64,000 bases of DNA from Phycisphaerales bacterium (GTDB lineage: Bacteria > Planctomycetota > Phycisphaerae > Phycisphaerales > UBA1924). The position numbers were made by a program, and so were the translations under genes. The first letter of the stretch is position 1; every line of letters begins with the position of its first letter. The DNA lies in contig JAVJNT010000001.1 in NCBI GenBank assembly GCA_040217175.1, forward strand, positions 744,001 through 808,000. Reading direction: 5' to 3'. The notes beneath the pieces are model-generated. The model was given only the letters and a program-made list of their open reading frames with translations, was not told where the DNA came from and did no database searches. Shown here in pieces: positions 20,226 to 27,833 of this stretch.

Positions 20226-21275
20226 ATGGCAGCAGAGCAGGACATGCAGACACCAGAGGCCGTGAAGGAAGCCTGCCAGAAGTTCGGCGAGCAGTTCAGG
20301 CAACTGCGTACCGAGGTCGGCAAGGCCGTCGTCGGCCATACCGACGTCGTCGACGCGGTGCTCATCTCGCTGTTTGCCGGCGGAAACGTCTTGCTCGAGG
20401 GCGTGCCCGGGCTCGGCAAGACGCTGCTTGTGCGATCGCTCAGCGAGGCGTTGCACCTGCACTTCAGCCGCATCCAGTTCACGCCCGACCTGATGCCCGC
20501 CGACGTCATCGGCACGACCCTGGTGAGCGAGGACCAGGAGACGGGCCGGCGGAACTTCGTGTTCCAGAGGGGCCCGATCTTCGCACAGATCGTGCTGGCC
20601 GACGAGATCAATCGCGCGACGCCTAAGACGCAGAGCGCGCTGCTGGAGGCCATGCAGGAACGCAGCGTCACCGTCGGCGGCGTGACGCACGCGCTCGAGA
20701 AGCCCTTCATCGTGCTCGCAACGCAGAACCCCATCGAGCAAGAGGGCACGTACCCGCTGCCCGAGGCCCAGCTCGACCGATTCATGTTCAAGGTCAACGT
20801 GGGCTACAGCCAGCTTCAGGACCTCATGACGATCCTCGACCGCACGACCGGCCAGGAAGCGCCGAAGGTCGAGCCCGTGATGGACGGGCCGAGCATCATC
20901 GAGGTGCAGAAGCTGGTGCGTGGGGCCATCATCGCCCCGCACGTCAAGGAGTACGCCGCGCGCCTGGTGCTCGCGACGCACCCGGGCGGCCAGTTCGCGG
21001 CGGGCGGTGACAACGGCCCGGTGGCCAAGTACATCCGCTGCGGCGCCAGCCCCCGCGCGGCCCAGGCGTTGCTACTGGGCGGCAAGGTTCGTGCACTGAT
21101 CGACGGCCGCTACCACGTCAGCTATGCCGACATCCGCGAGACGGCCATTCTCGCCCTACGGCACCGTGTGCTGCTGAACTTCGAAGCCGAGGCGGATCGG
21201 GTGGACCCGGACGACGTCGTGAAGAAGATCATCGAGCTGACGCCGACCGAGCCGGTGGCGACGCGGGTGGCGTGA
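20226..21275 (+). CDS. MoxR family AAA+ ATPase
   Basis: This 349-residue AAA+ ATPase has Walker A GVPGLGKT at residues 59-66, Walker B IVLADEINRATPKTQSALLE, the MoxR-typical 'LEAMQERSVTVGG' loop, sensor 1 ATQNP, and a C-terminal lid. MoxR proteins act as chaperones that mature or insert metal into VWA-domain partners; two such partners flank it. GGAG lies about 11 bases before ATG 20226. The operon continues to the DUF58 gene, but a GxxExxY cassette is wedged directly after its stop codon. Confidence 0.95.
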   Translation: MAAEQDMQTPEAVKEACQKFGEQFRQLRTEVGKAVVGHTDVVDAVLISLFAGGNVLLEGVPGLGKTLLVRSLSEALHLHFSRIQFTPDLMPADVIGTTLVSEDQETGRRNFVFQRGPIFAQIVLADEINRATPKTQSALLEAMQERSVTVGGVTHALEKPFIVLATQNPIEQEGTYPLPEAQLDRFMFKVNVGYSQLQDLMTILDRTTGQEAPKVEPVMDGPSIIEVQKLVRGAIIAPHVKEYAARLVLATHPGGQFAAGGDNGPVAKYIRCGASPRAAQALLLGGKVRALIDGRYHVSYADIRETAILALRHRVLLNFEAEADRVDPDDVVKKIIELTPTEPVATRVA

Positions 21276-21284
21276 GTCGGAGGC

Positions 21285-21314
21285 TTGAACGCGAAGGTCG
21301 CGAAGGGCTCGAAG
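21285..21314 (+). repeat. Left 30-bp inverted-repeat arm of the GxxExxY cassette
   Basis: This arm begins TTGAACGCGAAGG and ends GGGCTCGAAG. It matches the reverse complement of 21747-21776 at every base. It lies ten bases after the moxR stop and upstream of the GxxExxY ribosome-binding site. Confidence 0.92.
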
Positions 21315-21328
21315 GTGGAGGGGATCCG

Positions 21329-21790
21329 ATGGCTGGCTCCATGCGATACCGGGATTGTTCGCCAGAAGTCGAAGCTCTCGCAAGCAGAGTAATCGGCGCA
21401 GCAATGGAGGTGCACACCTGCCTGGGGCCGGGATTGCTGGAAGGGTTGTATGAGGATGCTCTCTGCGTCGAACTCGCCGCGATGGGCTTGCCCTTCCAGA
21501 GACAGGTCGAAGCCGTTGCGGAGTACAAGGGCGTCCCATTGCGAAGCCAGCGGCTGGATGTGGTTGTGAACAGTAACATCGTCGTCGAACTGAAAGCCGT
21601 GGAGCGAGTCCAGGACGTCCACAAGGCCCAACTACTCTCCTACCTCCGCATGACCAACCTCCCCCTCGGCCTCCTCATCAACTTCAACACAACCCACCTC
21701 CGCGATGGCTTGTCCCGAATCCTCAACGAACGAGCACTTTCCTCTTCTTCGAGCCCTTCGCGACCTTCGCGTTCAACAAATCCGAGTTGA
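21329..21790 (+). CDS. GxxExxY family protein (putative PDDEXK-like nuclease fold)
   Basis: This is a 153-residue protein. The family motif is in HTCLGPGLLEGLYEDAL (GxxExxY near residue 33), followed by the nuclease-like core 'SQRLDVVVNSNIVVELKAVE', where D and ExK sit as in PD-(D/E)XK enzymes, and then LLSYLRMT and LGLLINF. Function in this family is not established. GGAGGGG seven bases upstream supports ATG 21329. The last 15 or so residues (SSSSSPSRPSRSTNPS) are read through the right inverted-repeat arm and are not family sequence. The stop is two bases before the DUF58 start, so the insertion preserves translation along the operon. Confidence 0.85.
   Translation: MAGSMRYRDCSPEVEALASRVIGAAMEVHTCLGPGLLEGLYEDALCVELAAMGLPFQRQVEAVAEYKGVPLRSQRLDVVVNSNIVVELKAVERVQDVHKAQLLSYLRMTNLPLGLLINFNTTHLRDGLSRILNERALSSSSSPSRPSRSTNPS
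21747..21776 (-). repeat. Right 30-bp inverted-repeat arm of the GxxExxY cassette
   Basis: Perfect inverted copy of 21285-21314. It encodes the aberrant Ser/Pro/Arg-rich C-terminus of the GxxExxY protein. A 27-bp stretch of it (21747-21773) recurs exactly at 35080-35106. Confidence 0.92.
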
Positions 21791-21791
21791 G

Positions 21792-22721
21792 ATGCTCAAA
21801 GATGCCTCCCCAAAACGCCCGCAGACCGTCGACGACCTGCTCGACGCCAACCTCGTTGCGCAATTGTCGCGTGTCGACTTGCAGAGCCGCAAGATCTTTC
21901 GTGGCAAGGTGCAGGGCGAGCGACGCAGCAAGAAGCGGGGCGAATCGGTCGAGTTCGCCGACCACCGGCCCTACGTCAGCGGCGACGATCTGCGGCACGT
22001 CGACTGGAACATCTACGGCCGGCTCGATCGCCTGTTCCTTAAGTTGTTCCAGGAAGAGGAAGACCTCTCGCTGCATGTTGTTCTGGATTGCAGCGGATCC
22101 GCCGACTGCGGCTCGCCGAACAAGTTCACGTTCATGCAGCGTGCCGCGATGGCGCTGGGGTACATCGGTCTGGTGAACCTCAACCGCGTGTCTGCGACGG
22201 CCATCGCACGAGCAGAGGACGGGACGGGCGTGCTGACCAGCGTGCGCAATCTCAGAGGCCGCAGGCGTGTCCACGAGATACGCCGATGGATGTGCAGCCT
22301 CGAGCCCGGCGGCGACCTGCCCTTCACCGATGCCTGCAAGCGCATCGCGCTCTCGCGCACGGGCAAGGGCGTGATGGTTGTGCTCAGCGATCTGCTGATC
22401 AAGGAGGGCTACGAGGACGGCCTGCGCCTGCTCGCCGGCCGGGGCTACGACCTCGTCGTGCTGCAGGTGATGAGCCCGCAGGAACTCGAGCCAACCGTCG
22501 GCGGCGACCTGCGCCTGCGGGACGTCGAGGATCGCGACCACGCCGAGGTCACCATCTCCGCCCCGCTGCTGAAGCGATACAAGAAGGTCGTCGAGGCGTA
22601 CCTCCGTCAGGTCCAGGGCTTCTGCGCCGCCCGCGAGATTACGCACCTGACCGTCCGCAGCGACACGCCCATCGACACGCTGCTGATGGACTACCTGCGC
22701 AAGCGGGGAGTGCTTCGTTGA
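21792..22721 (+). CDS. DUF58 domain protein
   Basis: This 309-residue protein has the DUF58 hallmark 'GESVEFADHRPYVSGDDLRHVDWNIYGR' after an N-terminal 'GKVQGERRSKKRG', then a VWA-like fold with 'HVVLDCSGSADCG' in place of a MIDAS motif. DUF58 proteins are near-universal partners of MoxR ATPases in clusters of unknown, probably envelope-related function. ATG 21792 is chosen because MLKDASPKRPQTVDDLLDANL begins the conserved part; the frame is open further upstream only through the cassette's repeat. Its TGA overlaps the TTG start of the next gene, a sign of translational coupling. Confidence 0.92.
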   Translation: MLKDASPKRPQTVDDLLDANLVAQLSRVDLQSRKIFRGKVQGERRSKKRGESVEFADHRPYVSGDDLRHVDWNIYGRLDRLFLKLFQEEEDLSLHVVLDCSGSADCGSPNKFTFMQRAAMALGYIGLVNLNRVSATAIARAEDGTGVLTSVRNLRGRRRVHEIRRWMCSLEPGGDLPFTDACKRIALSRTGKGVMVVLSDLLIKEGYEDGLRLLAGRGYDLVVLQVMSPQELEPTVGGDLRLRDVEDRDHAEVTISAPLLKRYKKVVEAYLRQVQGFCAAREITHLTVRSDTPIDTLLMDYLRKRGVLR

Positions 22722-24820
22722 CCTGGCTCACCCCCGCCATCGCCGGCATTGCTGCGGCCATCGCCGTGCCGAGCCTGCTGTTGCTGTACTTCCTCAAGCT
22801 CCGCCGGCAGGACGTCGAGATCAGCTCCACGCTCTTATGGAAAAAGGCCGTGCAGGACCTGCAGGCCAACGCGCCGTTCCAGCGGCTGCGCAAGAACATC
22901 CTCCTACTCCTGCAGTTGCTCGCGTTGGCGGCCGTGCTCATCGCGCTCGGGCAGCCGCAGGTCGAGGGCGAGCGTGCGGCCACGGGCCGGCACGCGATCG
23001 TGATCGACCGGGGCGTATCCATGCGCGCCGTCGACGGCGTCGATGAGAACGGCAACGCAGTGAGCCGCCTCGATGAGGCAAAGCGGCGGGCGCTCGAGCT
23101 CGTTGAGACGCTGCGGGAGCCGGGCGTCTTCGGCATGACCGAGGCCGATCAGGCCATGGTCGTTGCCTTTGACGGCACCGCCGAGATGCTTCAGCCGTTC
23201 ACGACCGACAAGCGCCTCCTGCGCGAAGCGATCGAATCGATCGAGCCCAGCGATGCGCCGAGCAGGCTCGACGAGCCGCTCCGGCTCGTACGTGCCCAGG
23301 CGCCGCTACAGGCTCCGCCGGCCGAGGCCGAGGGCGAGGCGGCCGAGCCGCTGCCCGGCAGCGTCGGCACCATTCACGTCTTCAGCGACGGCCGGTCTGA
23401 GGGCGGCGAGGCCGTCGACCTGCATGCGGGCGATGAGGTGTCGTTCATCTCGCTCGGCCAGACCGAGACCGGCAACGTCGGCATTACGGCTCTCGATGCG
23501 CGCCGCCAGCTCCGCCAGCCCGAGGACGTGTCGGTGATCGTCGGCCTGCAGTCCACCATGCGCGAGCAGGCGAGCGTTGCGGTCGAGCTGCTGATCGACG
23601 GTAACTCAGTCGCCGCGAGGCGTCTGGCGCTCCCTCCGGCGACCATCGAGCAGCGAACCAGCGACGCTGGCGAAGCCATCGAACTGGTCACACCCACCAC
23701 CAGCGGCGTCGAGTTCCAGGTCCGCCGGCCCGGCTCGGCGGTCATCGAGGCGCGAATCCTCGACGCTTCCACCGGAGAGGCCCCCGACGCGTTCGACCGC
23801 GACGACCGTGCCTGGGTCGTGCTGCCGGGAGCCAAGCGGTTGCGTCTGGCGCTGGCCACCTACGGCAGCCTCGTCTTGAGCGAGGCGCTCTCGTCCCTGC
23901 CCGTCGAGCGGGTCGAGGTCTTTACGCCTGAGGCATTCGAGTCAATCGACGATCCCTTCAGCCGGTTCGACGTCGTCGTGCTCGACGGCTGGTTGCCCGA
24001 TGCGCCCGAGGGCAGTGAGCTCGGGTTACCGCCGGGGAGTTGGCTCGTGTTCGACGCCGTTCCATCTGGCCCGTCATCGCTGATCGATCGCGGCGAGGGC
24101 CCGCCTTCGGAGATCGTCGACTGGCGTCGCGACCACCCAACGCTCCGCGGGTTGGCCCTCTCGGCCGTCCGCCTTTCCACCAGCCGCGTGGTAGAAACGA
24201 GCGAAGACGGTTCGGCCACGGTCATCGCTTCGGCCGGTGTCGGTCCGGCGATCGTCGGGCTTTCGTCTGCCCGCACGCGTGCGGTCGTCGTGCCGTGGGA
24301 CATCGACGAGAGCAACTGGTGGCTCGAGCCCAGCTTCATCGTGTTCCTGGGCCAGTCGGTCCGCCACGTGACCGACGGCGGCCCGGGTGACGCGCAGCGC
24401 GCGAGCAGGCCGGGCGTCGCACGAGGCGAAACCCTCCCCGAGGGCGTCGATACGGCACAACTCGTTCCACCCACCGGCGACCGGCTGACCATCGCTGTCG
24501 ACGACTCGGGCCAGGCCATCGCCGGCCCGCTCAGCGAGATCGGGCTGTACGCACTGTCGTGGGAAGGCCCGCCCGGCCCCAGCGACACGCGCGACGGCAG
24601 CCGCAGCGAGCGCCGCTTTGCGGTGAACCTTGCCAGCAGCCAGGCATCGGACATCACGCCGAAGCGCGAGCTCGTCATACGAGCAGAGCGCGTCGGGGCC
24701 GCAGTAGACCAGGACGGGCGCGATCGAGCGCCGAAGCCGCTCTGGCCCTGGTTCATCGCCGCAGCGCTCGCGATCATGATGCTCGAGTGGTTCGTCTACA
24801 ACCGGAAGGTGCAGATATGA
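22718..24820 (+). CDS. BatA-like membrane protein with VWA-type domain
   Basis: This is a 700-residue protein. The N-terminus has the BatA double-helix signature ('VPSLLLLYFLKLRRQDVEIS', then 'LLLLLQLLALAAVLIALGQP'). A VWA-like domain follows with 'IVIDRGVSMRAVDG', in which the third MIDAS position is Val-Ser-Met rather than SxS. A large beta-rich periplasmic part and a C-terminal helix ('WPWFIAAALAIMMLEWFVY') complete it. TTG 22718 is chosen because it overlaps the preceding TGA and begins the membrane domain directly; no ATG is available there. Its stop overlaps the next ATG (ATGA). It is likely a client of the MoxR ATPase. Confidence 0.85.
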   Translation: MTWLTPAIAGIAAAIAVPSLLLLYFLKLRRQDVEISSTLLWKKAVQDLQANAPFQRLRKNILLLLQLLALAAVLIALGQPQVEGERAATGRHAIVIDRGVSMRAVDGVDENGNAVSRLDEAKRRALELVETLREPGVFGMTEADQAMVVAFDGTAEMLQPFTTDKRLLREAIESIEPSDAPSRLDEPLRLVRAQAPLQAPPAEAEGEAAEPLPGSVGTIHVFSDGRSEGGEAVDLHAGDEVSFISLGQTETGNVGITALDARRQLRQPEDVSVIVGLQSTMREQASVAVELLIDGNSVAARRLALPPATIEQRTSDAGEAIELVTPTTSGVEFQVRRPGSAVIEARILDASTGEAPDAFDRDDRAWVVLPGAKRLRLALATYGSLVLSEALSSLPVERVEVFTPEAFESIDDPFSRFDVVVLDGWLPDAPEGSELGLPPGSWLVFDAVPSGPSSLIDRGEGPPSEIVDWRRDHPTLRGLALSAVRLSTSRVVETSEDGSATVIASAGVGPAIVGLSSARTRAVVVPWDIDESNWWLEPSFIVFLGQSVRHVTDGGPGDAQRASRPGVARGETLPEGVDTAQLVPPTGDRLTIAVDDSGQAIAGPLSEIGLYALSWEGPPGPSDTRDGSRSERRFAVNLASSQASDITPKRELVIRAERVGAAVDQDGRDRAPKPLWPWFIAAALAIMMLEWFVYNRKVQI

Positions 24821-26904
24821 GGGCGGCGATCGTCCTGGCTGCTGTCCTGTGCGCGTGGTTCGTGGCCACCTGCCAGGCCCAGAGCGAACAGCGCCTGTCC
24901 GGCCCAACCGTGTTGCTCGACCTGGGCTTCAACGGCACGCTGCCGGCCGATCGGTGGGCGCCGGTTCGGGTCGTCGTCAGCCCGCTCGAGGAAGCGGTGC
25001 AGGGCGTGGCGCGCATCCGGGTGACCATGCCGAACGGCTCCATTATCACCACGCTCGTACCCGTTGCCACCACGCCCGGCCGCGAGACGATCGTGCCCGC
25101 GACCGTGTGGATCCCTCCGTCGATCGGTAGCTTGCACGTCGCGTTCCTCAGCGAGTCGGGCTCGATCATCGCCCAGACGTCCTACGGAGCCGTCGCGGGC
25201 GCGCAAGCCGTTAGACTGCAGCCGCCGACGCACATGCCCATCATCCTGGGCGTTGGCACGCCGTCGCTCCGGCTGGCGTTCGGCCTCGAGACCTACGAAC
25301 GCGATTTCAGCGGCCCCGGCGGCGAGATCGTCCGCGCGCGGGCGGCCGTGGCGCGGGTCGTGTCCGCCGTTCCGCCAGCAATCGGATTGCCACCCTGGAT
25401 GCCGACGGACGCCATGGCCTACGACGGGCTCTCGGCCGTGGTCATCGATGGAGCCGTTGCTGATCGCTTGGAGCCCGACGCCCTCGACGCGCTCCGCGAA
25501 TGGATCGTCTCGGGCGGTCGGCTCCAGGTCGTCAACGCCAACAACAACGGGCTGCGGCTCATCCTCGGCCAGTACCTGCCCGAAGGCCTCTCGATCGGCC
25601 CGACTCGACAGGTCGAGATGCCCGACGCGCTGGGCGGGCCCGGTCCGATGGCCGCACGCACCTTCGATGCATCGAGCATGCCGACGGCTTGGAAGGCCGA
25701 GTGGCAGGGCCTGACGGCCACCGGCCCGGTCGGACTGGGCATGGTGTCGATCACGGGCTTCGATCCCGACGTCCTGGCGGACCAGGATCGCATCTCGGCC
25801 ACGGAGATGGCCTGGCACACGATGATGGGCCCGCTCATCACCGACCGGCTCGAACGCGGTCGCCGCCTGCTCAACGGCACGCAATGGGACGATACCTCCC
25901 TCGAAACGGTCTCGACGATCGCGGTTCTCGACTGGGTGTCTCGTGCTCCGGTCGTCGGCAGGGGCGCGTTCCTGGCAATCTTTGCGATGATGTTCGTGCT
26001 CGCGTTCGCGCTTGGCCCGATCGACCGCTTCATCCTGAAGCGGCTGCGCTCGCTGCACCGCTGGTGGCTTACCGCCGCGGCGTGGATCGCCTTGGCCACC
26101 GTCGGCGCCTGGATGGCGCCTTCGCACGTCCGCTCGGGCCCCACGAGCGTCGGCAGCATGCGCGTCGTCGATTCATGGCAGGACCCGACCGGCGAGACGC
26201 TCGCCTGGCAACACACCGTGAGCGGCATCTTCCTCAACCGCTCGGCTTCGATCTACTTCGACGACCTCGAACGCACCTCGTGGCTCTCGGCGGCGACCCA
26301 TCCGTGGCAGCCTACCACGATGGGTTCGCTCTCGCTTGTGTCGACGGGCTCGGCCCCGGTCGTCCGACCGACCACGGGCCGTCTCTGGACCACCCGCAAC
26401 TTCGAGCAGCAGGGCCTCACAACGTTGCCGATCTCCGTTCGATTCTCAGAAGATCGGAGAAGGTTCGAGCTGCGGCTAAGCGGACCGGGGGTCGACCGCA
26501 TCGAACACGTCGCCGTGCGGACGGATCGCCGCTGGCTGCACCTGCTGCCCGGTGGATCGCCCCGCTACGAAGGCTCCGATCTGGTCCTGCGTGCGATCGA
26601 GCGAGACCTCTCGACGCAACCCCCGCGGTCGATGGATGTCGGCGTGCTGACGGACTCCTACGACGGCCTACGTCCATACATGTATGGCTACAGCGATCGC
26701 CAGCCGCCGCCGTCGCTCGTCATGCAGCAAGCCGGTCCCGCCCAGCGCGGCGCGGCATTCAACGCACTGAGCAACACCGACGAGTGGGCCGTGGTCTATC
26801 TCGCGTGGGAGAGCGACGATCCGCTCATCGCGTCCGGCGTGGGCGAGTCGTTCGATACCTCGTGGATCGCCCGGATTGCCGTCCCCGTGGAGCGCACGCC
26901 ATGA
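24817..26904 (+). CDS. Exported membrane protein of unknown function, VWA/ABC operon
   Basis: This is a 695-residue protein with a signal peptide (MRAAIVLAAVLCAWFVATCQA). A periplasmic region of about 355 residues contains 'DALREWIVSGGRLQVVNANN', resembling a GATase/ThuA-like segment. Two membrane helices follow at about 383-403 and 418-434, then a beta-rich tail of about 250 residues. No named family was recognised. ATG 24817 overlaps the preceding stop as ATGA, and its own stop overlaps the ABC ATPase start in the same way. The tight coupling places it in the same machine as the VWA proteins and the exporter. Confidence 0.8.
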   Translation: MRAAIVLAAVLCAWFVATCQAQSEQRLSGPTVLLDLGFNGTLPADRWAPVRVVVSPLEEAVQGVARIRVTMPNGSIITTLVPVATTPGRETIVPATVWIPPSIGSLHVAFLSESGSIIAQTSYGAVAGAQAVRLQPPTHMPIILGVGTPSLRLAFGLETYERDFSGPGGEIVRARAAVARVVSAVPPAIGLPPWMPTDAMAYDGLSAVVIDGAVADRLEPDALDALREWIVSGGRLQVVNANNNGLRLILGQYLPEGLSIGPTRQVEMPDALGGPGPMAARTFDASSMPTAWKAEWQGLTATGPVGLGMVSITGFDPDVLADQDRISATEMAWHTMMGPLITDRLERGRRLLNGTQWDDTSLETVSTIAVLDWVSRAPVVGRGAFLAIFAMMFVLAFALGPIDRFILKRLRSLHRWWLTAAAWIALATVGAWMAPSHVRSGPTSVGSMRVVDSWQDPTGETLAWQHTVSGIFLNRSASIYFDDLERTSWLSAATHPWQPTTMGSLSLVSTGSAPVVRPTTGRLWTTRNFEQQGLTTLPISVRFSEDRRRFELRLSGPGVDRIEHVAVRTDRRWLHLLPGGSPRYEGSDLVLRAIERDLSTQPPRSMDVGVLTDSYDGLRPYMYGYSDRQPPPSLVMQQAGPAQRGAAFNALSNTDEWAVVYLAWESDDPLIASGVGESFDTSWIARIAVPVERTP

Positions 26905-27833
26905 TCGAGGCACGCAAGCTGACCAAGCGCTACGGAAAGCTCCTGGCGCTCGACGACCTTTCGCTGGACATCGCGCCGGGTGAGGTCTTTGGATTCATCG
27001 GCCCCAACGGTGCGGGCAAGAGCACGACGATGAAGATCCTGGCGTGCCTGATGAAGGCCGACTCGGGCTCGGCAACCGTCGACGGCCATGACGTCCGCAC
27101 GGACGGCCCCACCATCCGTCGGCTCATCGGCTACATGCCAGACTTCCTGGGCGTCTACGAGGACCTCACCGTCGACGAATACCTCCAGTTCTTCGCGTCG
27201 GCCTTCGACATCCCCCGCAAGCAGCGCAGGAGCGTGGTAAGCGGTGTGCTCGAGCTGACCGACCTGGCCGACAAGCGGCGAAGCCCGGTCGACGGGCTCA
27301 GCCGAGGCATGACCCAGCGCCTGGGCGTCGCCCGCGTGCTCATCCACGATCCCAAGGTGCTCCTTCTCGACGAGCCGGCCAGCGGCCTCGATCCGCGCGC
27401 TCGGATCGAGATGCGCACGCTGCTGGCCGAGCTGGGCCGCATGGGCAAGTCGATCATGATCTCGAGCCACATCCTCACGGAGCTGGCCGAGCTCTGCAAC
27501 ACCATCGGCATCATCGAGAAGGGCAAGCTCTTGTTCTCGGGCAGCCTGGAAGACGCGTACCGCAAGGCGTCGCTGGGCGATCGCGTCCGCATCACGATCG
27601 AGGGCGGCTTATCGACGGAGGTTGCCGCCGCGGCCCTCGAGGGCGACGGACGCGTCACGCGCGTCTCGACCAACGGCTCGGCGATCACGGTCGATCTCGG
27701 TCCCGAGGTCGAGTCCCGGCACTTTTTGGTCGAGAAGCTCGTGGCCGCCGGGGCCCGCATCGGCGCGATCCGTCCCGAGGAAGCCCGCCTCGAAGACGCG
27801 TTCCTCCGCCTGACCAAGGGCAGCGTGCAATGA
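26901..27833 (+). CDS. ABC transporter ATP-binding protein
   Basis: This is a 310-residue ABC ATPase. Walker A GPNGAGKST is at residues 34-42, the signature is degenerate (LSRGMTQRLGVARVL), Walker B is VLLLDEPASGLDPRAR, and the H-loop is in 'MISSHILTEL'. A C-terminal regulatory extension of about 90 residues is typical of ABC-2 type exporters of the CcmA/NatA kind. It starts with an ATGA overlap and ends in an ATGA overlap with the permease gene. The substrate is unknown. Clusters that join MoxR/DUF58/BatA with ABC-2 exporters recall gliding or envelope systems, but that is only an analogy. Confidence 0.94.
   Translation: MIEARKLTKRYGKLLALDDLSLDIAPGEVFGFIGPNGAGKSTTMKILACLMKADSGSATVDGHDVRTDGPTIRRLIGYMPDFLGVYEDLTVDEYLQFFASAFDIPRKQRRSVVSGVLELTDLADKRRSPVDGLSRGMTQRLGVARVLIHDPKVLLLDEPASGLDPRARIEMRTLLAELGRMGKSIMISSHILTELAELCNTIGIIEKGKLLFSGSLEDAYRKASLGDRVRITIEGGLSTEVAAAALEGDGRVTRVSTNGSAITVDLGPEVESRHFLVEKLVAAGARIGAIRPEEARLEDAFLRLTKGSVQ

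Larger units (their letters stand above)
21285..21776. mobile_element. GxxExxY cassette bounded by a perfect 30-bp inverted repeat
   Basis: A 492-bp block separates moxR from the DUF58 gene, which in this kind of operon usually sit side by side. Its two ends (21285-21314 and 21747-21776) are perfect reverse complements over 30 bp. It contains one gene, a GxxExxY protein, in the operon's direction. Related end repeats occur at 35045-35106 and 35633-35655. There is no transposase and no target-site duplication could be confirmed. Calling it mobile is inference from the structure. Confidence 0.6.

Noticed and set aside
21285-21776. Classical insertion sequence
   Set aside because: There is no transposase and no confirmed target duplication; the only gene is GxxExxY. 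It is described as a cassette instead.
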